Shown here piece by piece: positions 17,001-25,879 of a stretch of DNA of 64,000 nucleotides. The DNA is from Spirosoma montaniterrae (lineage in GTDB: Bacteria; Bacteroidota; Bacteroidia; Cytophagales; Spirosomataceae). The position numbers and the translations under genes were made by a program. How positions within the stretch are numbered: the stretch's first letter is position 1; each line of letters opens with the position of its first letter. The stretch covers positions 930,001 through 994,000 of the forward strand of contig NZ_CP014263.1 of NCBI RefSeq assembly GCF_001988955.1. The letters run 5' to 3'. The notes beneath the pieces are model-generated. The model was given only the letters and a program-made list of their open reading frames with translations. It had not been told where the DNA came from and made no database searches.

Positions 17001-17414
17001 ATGATCTGGAACAAGACCATTTACGACACCTTAACCAGTTGCGCCACACTGTGTGATGAGTTTGCCACCGAATGTTCACGGTCGGAAGATATTGAGAATT
17101 GGTATCGCAGCATTTTTTTAAACCTCGACTGCGCCGATATGTGCCGCCAACTGGCGATGCTGTACGTGCGTGGCTCAGAAAATACGCGCCTGTTGGCAAC
17201 TGCCTGCATTGAAGTATGCGAAAAATGCGCCCAGGAAATAGCTCAGTTCGATACAGAACGTTGCCAGCAGGTTTATGCTATGTGTCAGCAGACCATTCTA
17301 AGCTGTGTTAGTATCTTGAACATGCAGCGCAATGACGCCGACGCGAAAAATCCAACGTCAACCCCGGCATCGCTTTTTTACGGCATCGACCTGCGCGAGA
17401 CCATCTATAATTAA
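17001..17414 (+). CDS. Four-helix bundle, Cys-rich copper-binding-like protein
   Basis: A 137-residue protein with eleven cysteines spaced along predicted helices (Cys14, 18, 25, 44, 48, 69, 73, 76, 88, 95, 102). Most fall in C-x3-C or C-x6-C patterns that point to one side of a helix. This is the pattern of the Csp/DUF326 four-helix copper-storage family, whose members bind many Cu(I) ions inside the bundle. There is no signal peptide, so it would be cytosolic. The C-terminal ~30 residues are outside the bundle. It sits between two other small stress-type proteins. Confidence 0.75.
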   Translation: MIWNKTIYDTLTSCATLCDEFATECSRSEDIENWYRSIFLNLDCADMCRQLAMLYVRGSENTRLLATACIEVCEKCAQEIAQFDTERCQQVYAMCQQTILSCVSILNMQRNDADAKNPTSTPASLFYGIDLRETIYN

Positions 17415-17426
17415 TAGCTAACAGCC

Positions 17427-17474
17427 AGCAGCCAACAGTAGTTTTGCCAATTAGCGAAGCTACTGTTGGCTGCT
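17427..17474. repeat. Intergenic palindrome, AGCCAACAG family (copy 1)
   Basis: A 15-bp perfect inverted repeat (arms AGCAGCCAACAGTAG at 17427-17441 and its complement at 17460-17474), with looser pairing outside. The core AGCCAACAG recurs in the palindrome at 57628-57689. It lies between the copper-protein gene and the next gene and may end transcription. Confidence 0.65.
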
Positions 17475-17504
17475 GATTGTTGGTTGATAACTGAAACAAC
17501 CGTT

Positions 17505-18008
17505 ATGGAAACCAAACCACAGAAAAACGAAAAATTAGAAAAAGTGCGGAAAATGGTTGGCGACATCCGCATTGCGATGATGACGACCGTTAACGACGAG
17601 GGTCAGTTGATGAGCCGCCCAATGGCTGCTTTAGAAATGGATGAAGACGCTACAATCTGGTTCTTTACCCAAAAAACATCGCCCAAAGTTGCTCAGATAG
17701 AACAGCACGAACGACAGGTTAATCTGGCGTTTGTCAACGTAAGCGATGCGGATTACGTATCCATTTCGGGTACTGCCGATGAAATTGACGACCGCGCCAA
17801 AATCGACGAACTCTGGAATCCACAGGCTAAAGCATGGTTTCCCAACGGCAAAGATGATCCGAATCTGACGCTGTTGCGCGTGCATACTCACATGGCCGAA
17901 TACTGGGACTCGAACGACAGCACGATGGTTCGGTTGTTCCAGCAGGCCAGTGCAGCCCTAACCGGAACCGTTCCTAAAATGGGCGAAAACGAAAAAGTTT
18001 ACAACTGA
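17505..18008 (+). CDS. Pyridoxamine 5'-phosphate oxidase family (general stress protein 26-like)
   Basis: From the ATG at 17505 the protein has 167 residues with the split-barrel FMN-binding fold: RIAMMTTVNDEGQLMSRPM (first strands with the flavin-contacting Ser-Arg-Pro), ATIWFFTQKTSPKV, VNLAFVNVSDADYVSISG, and a C-terminal segment WFPNGKDDPNLTLLRV typical of the GS26 subgroup. Members bind flavins or related cofactors; the physiological reaction is unknown. It is translated after a palindrome that separates it from the upstream Cys-rich gene. Confidence 0.82.
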   Translation: METKPQKNEKLEKVRKMVGDIRIAMMTTVNDEGQLMSRPMAALEMDEDATIWFFTQKTSPKVAQIEQHERQVNLAFVNVSDADYVSISGTADEIDDRAKIDELWNPQAKAWFPNGKDDPNLTLLRVHTHMAEYWDSNDSTMVRLFQQASAALTGTVPKMGENEKVYN

Positions 18009-18023
18009 ACAGACGCAAGGTAA

Positions 18024-18074
18024 AAGGGGTAAGGCTGGAAAGAGACTTGGTGTGTCCTTCCGGCCTTACCCCTT
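18024..18074. repeat. Intergenic palindrome, GTAAGG-TGGAAAG family (copy 2)
   Basis: Left arm AAGGGGTAAGGCTGGAAAG (18024-18042) pairs with CCTTCCGGCCTTACCCCTT (18056-18074) with two mismatches. It shares the GGGGTA-AGG-TGGAAAG sequence of the larger palindrome at 11831-11918. It sits between two genes on the same strand. Confidence 0.65.
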
Positions 18075-18092
18075 ACGTTTTATCCCACTTTT

Positions 18093-18827
18093 ATGATTGT
18101 TATCCAAACAGATACCGGCTGGCAAGTCATTCATCAGCAGGCGCATGGCTTACTGGCTGTGCAGGCCGCCATGCATTGGCAGGTCGATAAACGACCAAAA
18201 TACTGGATTGAGACGCTGATCGCGCTCACCGAACACGATGATGGGCAAGACCCGTGGGAGGGCCGCAATCATCTGACAACGGCGGGTGCCCCGCTTCATT
18301 TTCAGGTTCTGGAGTATTCTGTGGAGCAATGCCGGAACATGATTGCGATTTCGCTCGACAAAAGCCGCTGGAACGCGCTCATGCTGTCGATGCACACGTC
18401 ATTCTTGTACGAAGAAAAACGCGGTACGGATAAGGCATTGGATGAATTTTTAGATCAACAGATCGACAACCAGAAGAAGTGGCGTAAGCAATACGCAGCT
18501 ACGAAAGCCGACGCGCAATATGCCTACGATTTTATTCAATGGTGCGATGCGCTGTCGCTTATTCTGTGCCTGAATCAGGTGCCGCCCGAAGGCCGTCGGC
18601 TCGAAATCAGCAAAGGGCCCGATGGTGTCTCGTATTACATCCTGCAAAATCCGAACGGTTCGCTCTGCATTGATCCGTGGCCGTTTGATGTACCGGCGTT
18701 CGCGGCTCACGTCGAAGTTTTCGAGTTGAATCAGTTGGTTTTCAGCGATGACAATGAATTGTACAACGCCTTGCAGGATGCGCCCTTAGCGTTGAAAGAG
18801 TGGCAGTTTGTGCAACGTAGCCAATAA
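18093..18827 (+). CDS. DUF3891 family protein
   Basis: A 244-residue cytoplasmic protein with the DUF3891 layout: an N-terminal VIQTDTGWQVIHQQAHGLLA block with conserved His, LTEHDDGQDPWEG (the most conserved acidic motif), a central helical MLSMHTSFLYEEKRG region and the later CDALSLILC motif. The conserved His and Asp residues suggest a metal-dependent hydrolase fold, but no activity is known to me. The gene ends 18 bp before a CobC-like phosphatase and probably forms an operon with it. Confidence 0.8.
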   Translation: MIVIQTDTGWQVIHQQAHGLLAVQAAMHWQVDKRPKYWIETLIALTEHDDGQDPWEGRNHLTTAGAPLHFQVLEYSVEQCRNMIAISLDKSRWNALMLSMHTSFLYEEKRGTDKALDEFLDQQIDNQKKWRKQYAATKADAQYAYDFIQWCDALSLILCLNQVPPEGRRLEISKGPDGVSYYILQNPNGSLCIDPWPFDVPAFAAHVEVFELNQLVFSDDNELYNALQDAPLALKEWQFVQRSQ

Positions 18828-18845
18828 TCGGGGTATATTGCCGCT

Positions 18846-19487
18846 ATGGACGTGTATTTAATTCGACACACTGAAGTGGCTGTGGGCCGCAGCGTAGCCT
18901 ACGGGCAGTCGGACGTTGACCTGGCCGACGCTTATGATGAGCAGCGCGACCGGCTGCTGGCGCATCTGCCCACCGATGCTGCTGCTATTTTCTCCTCGCC
19001 CCTGACCCGCTGCCGACGCTTAGCCGACGACATAGCCGGGAGTATGGCTGCCGGGAGCCGCATAGAAACGGCACCAGGGCAAACCGCCCTAATCGACGCA
19101 CATCGGCCTGTTGTAGTACACGATGACCGGCTGAAAGAGTACCACTTCGGTGATTGGGAAATGGTTCCGTGGGCCACTATCGACCGTGCGGCTCTCGACC
19201 CCTGGATGGCCGACTTTGTAACGGTTCGCGTTCCCAACGGCGAGAACTTTCAGGACCTCTTCGACCGTGTCAGCCGGTTCTGGCGCGAGCAGATTCTGCC
19301 GTTGGCCGAAACCCAACCGGGTCAGCCCGTGTTTATCGTTACGCACGGGGGCGTAATTCGGGCTTTGCTCTGTCTGTTTCTGGATTTATCTTTGCACAAT
19401 GCTTATCGAATAAACCTCGACTACGGAGCCGTAACGAAGCTAACCCTAACGGATTTGTCGTATACGATTCAATACATCAATCGTTGA
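18846..19487 (+). CDS. cobC: Histidine phosphatase, alpha-ribazole phosphatase-like
   Basis: A 213-residue member of the phosphoglycerate-mutase-like phosphatase clan. The catalytic motif is LIRHTEVAVG (phospho-histidine His8 flanked by Arg), with a second His in FIVTHGGVIRAL and the general acid in KEYHFGDWEM. The sequence GQSDVDLADAY and the FGDWE block are closest to CobC/alpha-ribazole phosphatases, which remove the 5'-phosphate in the last steps of cobalamin nucleotide-loop assembly. Other substrates are possible in this clan. It is followed 50 bp later by a DUF6580 membrane protein. Confidence 0.72.
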   Translation: MDVYLIRHTEVAVGRSVAYGQSDVDLADAYDEQRDRLLAHLPTDAAAIFSSPLTRCRRLADDIAGSMAAGSRIETAPGQTALIDAHRPVVVHDDRLKEYHFGDWEMVPWATIDRAALDPWMADFVTVRVPNGENFQDLFDRVSRFWREQILPLAETQPGQPVFIVTHGGVIRALLCLFLDLSLHNAYRINLDYGAVTKLTLTDLSYTIQYINR

Positions 19488-19536
19488 CCCTGTGCCACAC
19501 CGCAGCGAAGTGGTATGGCACTTACTAACAAACTAT

Positions 19537-20076
19537 ATGAAATCGATTTCGATTCGTCCTGCCACGCTGATGCTCATGATTCTGGCTGCCGCGCTGTTCC
19601 GCTTGCTGCCTCACTGGCCTAATTTTACGCCCATTGCGGCTATGGCTCTGTTTGGCGCGGCCACCTTCGAGCGCAAATGGCTGGGTCTGGCGACTCCGCT
19701 GGCGGCTATGCTACTGAGCGATGCGCTGATTGGTTTTCACGGCAGCATGGGGGCTGTTTACCTGAGCTTCGGTTTAACGTGGCTGTTAGGAATATGGGCC
19801 TTGCAACGACCAACCGCCGGGCGCGTGGCTTCGGCGTCGGTCACGGCGTCGGTGCTGTTTTTCCTGATTACCAACTTCGCTGTCTGGTACGGCAGCGCGT
19901 TTTACCCGCAAACGCTGGCTGGTCTGGCAAGCTGCTATGTGGCTGGTCTGGCATTTTACAACGGCACGTCGTTTTTCCTGAACGGCCTGCTGGGCGATCT
20001 CTTTTTCAGTGGTGTGCTGTTCGGCAGTTTCTACCTCCTTCAGCAACGTTTCCCTGTGCTGCGCGTAGCGCAATAA
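19537..20076 (+). CDS. DUF6580 family multi-pass membrane protein
   Basis: From the ATG at 19537, 179 residues. Five or six hydrophobic helices make up almost the whole protein (LMLMILAAALFRLLP, FTPIAAMALFGAATF, LAAMLLSDALIGF, VYLSFGLTWLLGIWAL, SVTASVLFFLITNFAVWYG, FFLNGLLGDLFFSGVLFG). The PNFTPIAAMALFGAA and NFAVW motifs are typical of DUF6580, which resembles substrate-binding S components of vitamin transporters. Next to a CobC-like phosphatase, a cobamide-related transport role is a reasonable guess but unproven. Confidence 0.7.
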   Translation: MKSISIRPATLMLMILAAALFRLLPHWPNFTPIAAMALFGAATFERKWLGLATPLAAMLLSDALIGFHGSMGAVYLSFGLTWLLGIWALQRPTAGRVASASVTASVLFFLITNFAVWYGSAFYPQTLAGLASCYVAGLAFYNGTSFFLNGLLGDLFFSGVLFGSFYLLQQRFPVLRVAQ

Positions 20077-20097
20077 GTCTGCTGTTATAGATGCATG

Positions 20098-20136
20098 AAT
20101 AGCTGGTCGCTCGTTGGGAACGAGCGACCAGCTATT
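20098..20136. terminator. Perfect 18-bp bidirectional terminator hairpin
   Basis: AATAGCTGGTCGCTCGTT (20098-20115) pairs exactly with 20119-20136 around a GGG loop, followed by TTTT on the plus strand. It separates the convergent DUF6580 and glucosidase genes; the latter's stop codon begins at the next base. Confidence 0.85.
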
Positions 20137-22779
20137 TTAATCCCACTCCCACGAATCTTCGTTGATTAGTTCGGCAACGGCACCGGTCCAGCCGGTTTGG
20201 TGGCTGGCTCCAATGCCCTGGGCCGTGTCGCCGTGGAAATACTCGAAAAATAAAATCAACTCCTTGTTTTCAGAACGCTGGTAAAATGGACTGAATGGGC
20301 CATTGACGGGGCGATGCCCGTTGGCATCCTGCTCGAAGATACTCACTAAGCGGTCGGCCAATGCCTGCGATACCTGTTTGAGATTGAGCCAGTTGCCTGA
20401 GCCAGTTGGGTATTCGACCTGCAAACTGTCGCCGTAGAACTGATAGTATTTTTTCAGCGACTTTATCAGCAGATAATTGATAGGCATCCAAACGGGACCA
20501 CGCCAGTTGGAATTGCCACCAAACATGCCCGAGTCCGAATCGCCCGGCACGTAGGCGATACTGTATGTGTCGCCATTGATTTGCACGGAATATGGGTGCT
20601 GCTCATGGTATTTCGACAATGCCCGAATACCGCCCGGCGACAGAAACTCCGATTCATCGAGCATAACCTGCAATAGCTTTTCCAATTTATCCCGCGAAAT
20701 CAGCGACAGCAGAATATCACCCTGCTCATTCACAAGCTGTTCGGGCATAGGCCGCCCCAGTTCGAGATGATATCGCTGGAAAAACGACATTCGCTTTAGA
20801 AAATCGGCCAGCGGTTCGCACTTTTCCCGCCGGATAACCGACACCGCAAACAACACCGACAGCCCAACCGCCGACCGCACTTCCAATTTTGCCGACGGCC
20901 CGCGCATGGGGTGGAGCAGGTCGTAGAAAAACTGGTCTTTTTCGTCCCAGAGTGCCTGATTCAGCGATTCGCCAATCAGTACAAAATGCTCGTAAAACTT
21001 GGTCGCCACATCTTCAAACGTTGGGTCGTAGCGCGTGATTTCCAATGCCATATCCATCAGGTTGAGCGCGTACATACCCATCCAGGCAGTGGCGTCGGCC
21101 TGCTCAAGGAGGGTGCCGGGCGGGAGGTGGCTGCGGTTGATGACGCCGATATTATCAAGGCCCAGAAAGCCTCCGCCAAAAATATTGTTTTCTTCGTCGT
21201 CGTGCCGGTTGGCCCACCACGTAAAATTGATAAGCAGTTTCTGAAATGCCCGCTTCAAAAACTGAATGTCGGCATTGCCATAAATAGCCTTCTCAATTTT
21301 ATAAACCGACAACGCTCCCCAGGCATGAACGGGCGGGTTTACGTCCGAAAAATTCCATTCATAAGCTGGCATTTGCCCCTGCGGATTCATATACCACTCG
21401 CGCATCAGCAGAATCAACTGGTTTTTGGCAAATGCCGGGTCCACCATAGCCAGTGGCACGGTATGAAAGGCCAAATCCCAGGCTGCATACCACGGGTACT
21501 CCCACTTGTCGGGCATACTCAGCACGTCTTCGTTATTGAGGTGTTCCCAGCGTGCATTTCGGCCCAGCACCCGTTCGGGCGGGGGAGGCAGGTGGCCGGG
21601 ATCGCCCTGAAGCCAGCGCGGAATGTCGTAGTGATAGTATTGCTTGGTCCAGAGCATACCGGCCAACGCCTGCCGCATAATTTGCAGCCGGTCGGTGGTG
21701 GTATCGGCGGGTGCCAGTTGCCGGTAAAAGTCGTCGGCTTCGCGAACACGGTCGGTAAACACCTGCTGAAACTCTTCGCCAAATGGTTTGAGAATCAATT
21801 CATTGACTAACCGAAGACAAACCGACTGCGACTCGCCGGGTTGCAGTGTCAGTGCGTAGACGGGCGCGAATTTGGTGCCACTTTGATTTTCCTGAAGCAG
21901 TTGGAGCAGATAGTCGTCATCCTGACAAATAGCTTCGTGAAAGGCGTCTTTCACAAACGGCGACGTGTTTGGTACGCCGTATAGCCGCTTCATATTTGTC
22001 TCGTTCTCGGTCAGGAGAGCCGTGTCGGTAGGTTCGTAATACAGAAAATACTGCCCCGTTTTAGGATGGCTGAGTTGCGCCAGACCCGTATGCGGGGCGT
22101 CGGGTCGGCGGTTGATGGTCGGTTTTTCGACATTTGGCTCAAATGCCCATCGGTTGCGGCACCAGAGGGTAGGCAGCACCGTCAGCGGAGCCGGGTCGAG
22201 GCCTTGATTTACGACCGTAATGCGAATGCAAACGTCATTATCGCTTTTCCTGGCGTATTCAACGTCGACATCGAAATAACGACCTTCTTCAAAAACGCCC
22301 GTGTGCAGAATCTCGAATTCAGGTTCCTGCCGGTTGCGGATGCCATTTTCGTGTACGAGCCAGCCGTAAGGAAACGGAGCTTGTGGGTACTTGTAGCGCA
22401 TCCGCATGTACGAGTGCGTGGGCGTGTTGTCGAGGTAGTAGTATAACTCCTTAACGTCTTCGCCGTGGTTGCCTTCGTTATTGGTCAGGCCAAACAGCCG
22501 TTCTTTCAGAATACCGTCGCGGTGATTCCAGAGAGCCAGCGCGAAGCAAACGTTCTGCCGCCGGTCGGAGATGCCGCCGAGACCATCTTCGCCCCAGCGG
22601 TACACGCGCGAACGGGCATGGTCGTGCGGAAAGAAATTCCACGCATCGCCATTGGCCGAATAGTCTTCGCGCACCGTACCCCACTGTCGCTCCGACAGAT
22701 ACGGCCCCCATTTGGCAAGCGGGATTGTTTTTTTTGCCGCTTCTTCTACCCGTAGTCGTTCAGCCGAAGGTTTTGTCAT
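20137..22779 (-). CDS. Large glucosidase, GH63 / MGH1-like (alpha/alpha)6 glycoside hydrolase
   Basis: An 880-residue soluble enzyme with no signal peptide. The N-terminal beta-sandwich region opens with WGPYLSERQWGTVREDYS and YRWGEDGLGGISD, typical of bacterial GH63-related glucosidases. The C-terminal (alpha/alpha)6 domain contains YPWYAAWDLAFHTVPLAM (candidate acid Asp), YEWNFSDVNPPVHAWG, FLGLDNIGVINRS, and PGDSDSGMFGGNSNWRGPVWMPINYL with further acidic residues. It probably hydrolyses alpha-glucosidic bonds in the cytoplasm, perhaps glucosylglycerate-type solutes or storage oligosaccharides. An SDR annotated near glucose dehydrogenases lies 26 bp upstream in the same unit, consistent with released glucose as a common product. 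Confidence 0.85.
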   Translation of the reverse strand: MTKPSAERLRVEEAAKKTIPLAKWGPYLSERQWGTVREDYSANGDAWNFFPHDHARSRVYRWGEDGLGGISDRRQNVCFALALWNHRDGILKERLFGLTNNEGNHGEDVKELYYYLDNTPTHSYMRMRYKYPQAPFPYGWLVHENGIRNRQEPEFEILHTGVFEEGRYFDVDVEYARKSDNDVCIRITVVNQGLDPAPLTVLPTLWCRNRWAFEPNVEKPTINRRPDAPHTGLAQLSHPKTGQYFLYYEPTDTALLTENETNMKRLYGVPNTSPFVKDAFHEAICQDDDYLLQLLQENQSGTKFAPVYALTLQPGESQSVCLRLVNELILKPFGEEFQQVFTDRVREADDFYRQLAPADTTTDRLQIMRQALAGMLWTKQYYHYDIPRWLQGDPGHLPPPPERVLGRNARWEHLNNEDVLSMPDKWEYPWYAAWDLAFHTVPLAMVDPAFAKNQLILLMREWYMNPQGQMPAYEWNFSDVNPPVHAWGALSVYKIEKAIYGNADIQFLKRAFQKLLINFTWWANRHDDEENNIFGGGFLGLDNIGVINRSHLPPGTLLEQADATAWMGMYALNLMDMALEITRYDPTFEDVATKFYEHFVLIGESLNQALWDEKDQFFYDLLHPMRGPSAKLEVRSAVGLSVLFAVSVIRREKCEPLADFLKRMSFFQRYHLELGRPMPEQLVNEQGDILLSLISRDKLEKLLQVMLDESEFLSPGGIRALSKYHEQHPYSVQINGDTYSIAYVPGDSDSGMFGGNSNWRGPVWMPINYLLIKSLKKYYQFYGDSLQVEYPTGSGNWLNLKQVSQALADRLVSIFEQDANGHRPVNGPFSPFYQRSENKELILFFEYFHGDTAQGIGASHQTGWTGAVAELINEDSWEWD

Positions 22780-22805
22780 CGTTTTTCTGTTTATAAGACC
22801 ATTTT

Positions 22806-23615
22806 TTACCCACCTGTTGCGAAACTCTCGAAGACTGTCATGCCCCCATCGATGAAAATACTGGCTCCAGTAATGTAGTCCGAAAGGTCAGAAGCTAAGA
22901 AAACGGCTAAGTTGCCGATGTCTTCGGGCTGACCAATTCGATTGTATGGAATAAGCCCCAGCAGGCTCGACATGGCCTGTGGCGTTTCCCAGGCGGGGCG
23001 ATTAATGGGCGTTTGAATGGCTCCCGGACAAATGCTGTTGACCCGAATCCGACGATCACCGTATTCCTGTGCCAGCGATTGCATCATGAGTTTGACCCCG
23101 CCCTTCGAGGCCGCGTAGTTAACGTGACCAGCCCACGGAATCAGCTCATGCACCGAACTCATACAGATAATTTTGCCCGTTGCTGCCGACACCTCCGGGC
23201 GTGGACCCCGGCGCAAAAACTCACGAATGGCCGCCCGAGCGCATAGAAACTGGCCCGTCAGGTTCACGTTGATGACAGCGTTCCACTGGTCCAGCGTCTG
23301 TTCATGAAAGGGCGCATTTCGCTCGATACCAGCATTATTGACGAGAATATCGACCGTGCCATAACGGGAAACCACATCGCTGAACATTGCCTCGACCTGA
23401 GCTTCCTGGCTTACGTCGCATTGGGCCGTCATACCCTGCCCGCCAGCGTCAGTAATTTCCTGTAGCACCGCTTCGGCGGCTACCTGCGACGACGCAACGG
23501 GGTAGTTAATCACGACCGTAGCACCGGCCTTTGCCAGTGATTTTGCCACCCCCGCGCCAATGCCGCTGCTGGCTCCCGTAATGAGGGCGATTTGCCCTTT
23601 CAGTGTTTGATCCAT
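22806..23615 (-). CDS. SDR oxidoreductase, glucose 1-dehydrogenase-like
   Basis: A 269-residue classical SDR: TGASSGIG cofactor loop (residues 14-21), NNAG, SSVHELIPWAGHVNYAASKGG with the Tyr-x3-Lys pair, PGAIQTPIN and a closing GASIFIDGGMT. The overall pattern (INYPVASSQVAAEAV, long insertion RRGPRPEVSAATGK) resembles the glucose 1-dehydrogenase branch of SDRs, which oxidise glucose to gluconolactone. Specificity cannot be fixed by eye. It is the first gene of a two-gene minus-strand unit with the large glucosidase, 26 bp apart. Confidence 0.78.
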   Translation of the reverse strand: MDQTLKGQIALITGASSGIGAGVAKSLAKAGATVVINYPVASSQVAAEAVLQEITDAGGQGMTAQCDVSQEAQVEAMFSDVVSRYGTVDILVNNAGIERNAPFHEQTLDQWNAVINVNLTGQFLCARAAIREFLRRGPRPEVSAATGKIICMSSVHELIPWAGHVNYAASKGGVKLMMQSLAQEYGDRRIRVNSICPGAIQTPINRPAWETPQAMSSLLGLIPYNRIGQPEDIGNLAVFLASDLSDYITGASIFIDGGMTVFESFATGG

Positions 23616-23773
23616 ATAAAATAGCTTGATGAAATAGTACTCTGAGTAAGTTTTTAGCTGATAACGCCGAAAGTTCGCTGGTTCAGGCGGGCATAGCTTG
23701 TCCGGTTACGTAATCTAATTGTAAATTAATCCCGCTTCCGTACCTTATCTATACATCTTCAAACACCCCACTT

Positions 23774-24787
23774 ATGTTTACCACTAAGCGCGTTCCTTTT
23801 TACATTGTTTTCCCGTTTGCTGCCCGATCCATCCTTTTCTTTCTGCTGTATTCTACCGGAATATGCCTGCTCTACTGGGGTTTAGACTGGAAATTTCTGG
23901 CGATTCCATTCGTGCCAATTGCTACCATCGGTACGGCAGTAGCCTTTTACGTAGGCTTCAAAAATAATTCCTCCTATGACCGGCTGTGGGAAGCCCGCCG
24001 AATCTGGGGGAGTTTAACGAACGCCAGCCGGTCGTGGAGCATCATGGTGCTCGACTACATCGGCCCCGACCAACTTGCCGATCCTGTCAATGAGGCTGAA
24101 CTGAAGCGACTACACAAAGAGCTTATTTATCGGCATCTGGCCTATCTGACGGCCCTGCGCGTACAGCTTCGCCAAAAGCCCGTATGGGTGCAACATCGCG
24201 ACCCGGCGCATGAGGTAATCGAGCGGATTACTGAGTTTAAGCAGTGTAGTTTAGACAAAGAGGTAAGCCGGTTCATCTCCGAACATGAGGCCGAACTGCT
24301 CATCAGACACCCCAATCCGGCCACGTATCTGCTACGGCAGCAGTCGGCACAACTACGCGAATTACGTAACGAAGGCTACCTGTCGGAATACTACCACGTT
24401 GATCTGGAGCGGATGCTGGTTGAGTTTTATAATCAGCAGGGGGCCTGCGAGCGTATTAAATCGTTTCCGTTTCCGCGCCAGTATGCCTTTTTTAGCTACG
24501 TGTTTACATGGTTATTCATTTTTGTGCTGCCGTATGGGCTGTTGAGCGAGATGGCGAAAGCCAGTAGCTGGCACATCTGGCTTATGGTGCCATTTTATAC
24601 CATTATCGCCTGGGTGTTCAATACAATGGAAGTGGTGGGGGATACCAGCGAAAACCCATTTGAAAATAGTATTAACGACGTACCTATGACGGCCATTTGC
24701 CGCAACATCGAAATCGATCTGCGCGATATGCTCGGCGAAACCGACCTGCCAAAACGCGTTCAGGCCGTAAATAATATACTGATGTGA
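23774..24787 (+). CDS. Bestrophin-family anion channel
   Basis: A 337-residue inner-membrane protein of the bacterial bestrophin family. The N-terminal helices (AARSILFFLLYSTGICLLYW, IPFVPIATIGTAVAFYVGF) lead into the signature KNNSSYDRLWEARRIWGSLTNASR. A cytosolic helical region follows, then a second helix pair (FSYVFTWLFIFVLPYGLL, IWLMVPFYTIIAWVFNTMEVVGD) and the ending DTSENPFENSINDVPMTAICRNIEIDLR, which is highly conserved. These proteins form pentameric chloride or cation channels. The gene is monocistronic and divergent from the SDR-glucosidase unit. Confidence 0.88.
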   Translation: MFTTKRVPFYIVFPFAARSILFFLLYSTGICLLYWGLDWKFLAIPFVPIATIGTAVAFYVGFKNNSSYDRLWEARRIWGSLTNASRSWSIMVLDYIGPDQLADPVNEAELKRLHKELIYRHLAYLTALRVQLRQKPVWVQHRDPAHEVIERITEFKQCSLDKEVSRFISEHEAELLIRHPNPATYLLRQQSAQLRELRNEGYLSEYYHVDLERMLVEFYNQQGACERIKSFPFPRQYAFFSYVFTWLFIFVLPYGLLSEMAKASSWHIWLMVPFYTIIAWVFNTMEVVGDTSENPFENSINDVPMTAICRNIEIDLRDMLGETDLPKRVQAVNNILM

Positions 24788-25069
24788 GTACCGGCGGCAT
24801 GCGTGCTATAAACTGAAATTGCACTATGCGATTGAAAATTGTACCCACCCGAACGTATAGTCCTATATTTTAAGAATATTAGAAAAATACAATTCATGCG
24901 GTTCTAACAGGGACTTGTTGTGTTTTTCTAAGAAATGCCCTATTTTGCTCAGATTGAATAGTATTTAAAAATGAACTTTCGATAAACGGCTGATTATCAG
25001 GGTAGGGGTTCTTGCATTGGATCGAAGTATTGGCGCACCTTTGTCACGGTAAAACCAAATTTCAAACCA

Positions 25070-25684
25070 ATGAAACAGTTCCGTTTATCAATCGCTGTAC
25101 TGCTTGCAGTATGGGGTCTGGCTGGCATGGGAGATGCCAACGCCGACAATGGTTCGGGCGCAAATGGGGTGAAGATCGAAAAGTCGGAAAACAAAAAAGT
25201 TCGTCTATATATCCCCAACGCTCCCTCGAAAACTGCCGTTGACGTAGCCGTCATCGACGCCGAAGGCAACGTTCTTTACAAAGGAATCGTAGCACACAAC
25301 AAAGCTGGTCGCCAGTTGTTCAATCTGGCGAACCTGCCCGATGGTCAGTACTTCATTACTGCCACGTCGGATGCGTGGTGGATGTCGCAGGGCATAACCG
25401 TGAAAGGCAACGCCCTTAGCGTAGACGCCCGCAATCTGCAACAGGTATCGAAGCCAACGGTAGTGGCTTACGAGAAAAACAAGGTAGAAGTTACGCTGCC
25501 CGCCAGCAACCTGAGCGGTGCGCACGTAACGATCTACGACGCGCAGAGTACAGCCGTGTATTCCGACAAGTTTGCCGGTACGACCCGTCGTTTCGACCTG
25601 TCGTCGCTGCCCGATGGTGCCTACACAGTGGTGGTTGGCCCCGATCAGAAGCAGTTCAGCACGCCGTTAACGATTCGTCACTAA
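25070..25684 (+). CDS. Exported protein with two sorting-domain-like beta repeats
   Basis: A 204-residue protein with a signal peptide (KQFRLSIAVLLAVWGLAGMGDANA). Two ~80-residue repeats follow, each ending in a similar phrase: FNLANLPDGQYFITATSDA and FDLSSLPDGAYTVVVGPDQK. The LPDGxYxxxV pattern and the small beta-sandwich layout resemble Ig-like or type IX secretion C-terminal domains, but here they make up the whole mature protein rather than a tail. Function is unknown; a periplasmic or surface location is likely. It stands alone, upstream of a 35-bp tandem repeat array. Confidence 0.65.
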   Translation: MKQFRLSIAVLLAVWGLAGMGDANADNGSGANGVKIEKSENKKVRLYIPNAPSKTAVDVAVIDAEGNVLYKGIVAHNKAGRQLFNLANLPDGQYFITATSDAWWMSQGITVKGNALSVDARNLQQVSKPTVVAYEKNKVEVTLPASNLSGAHVTIYDAQSTAVYSDKFAGTTRRFDLSSLPDGAYTVVVGPDQKQFSTPLTIRH

Positions 25685-25706
25685 GCCGAAAGGCCCTAAA
25701 AGTCCC

Positions 25707-25846
25707 GTAGGGACGCAACAGCAGAAGGCGTCGGTAGAGATGTAGGGACGCAACAGCCGAAGGCATCGGTAGAGATGTAGGGACGCAACAGCCGAAGGCA
25801 TCGGTAGAAATGTAGGGACATAACAGCGCAAGCGTCGGTTCGGGGA
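25707..25846. repeat. 35-bp tandem direct repeats, three full units plus a diverged one
   Basis: Units begin at 25707, 25742 and 25777, each opening GTAGGGACGCAACAGC and closing with a TCGGTAGA sequence. A fourth, diverged unit starts at 25812. The units are head-to-tail with no unique spacers. The fourth runs into a hairpin (AAGCGTCGGTT at 25830-25840 against the complement at 25859-25869) that may end the minus-strand uvsE transcript. Confidence 0.8.
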
Positions 25847-25879
25847 TAAAACCTACGGAGCCGACGCTTTGCTATTGCG

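Noticed and set aside
20911..21810. 299-codon frame antisense to the glucosidase
   Set aside because: It is a mirror of a GC-rich real gene, with no recognisable domain.
25707..25846. Possible CRISPR array (regular 35-bp repeats)
   Set aside because: The repeats are directly adjacent with no unique spacers and no cas genes nearby.
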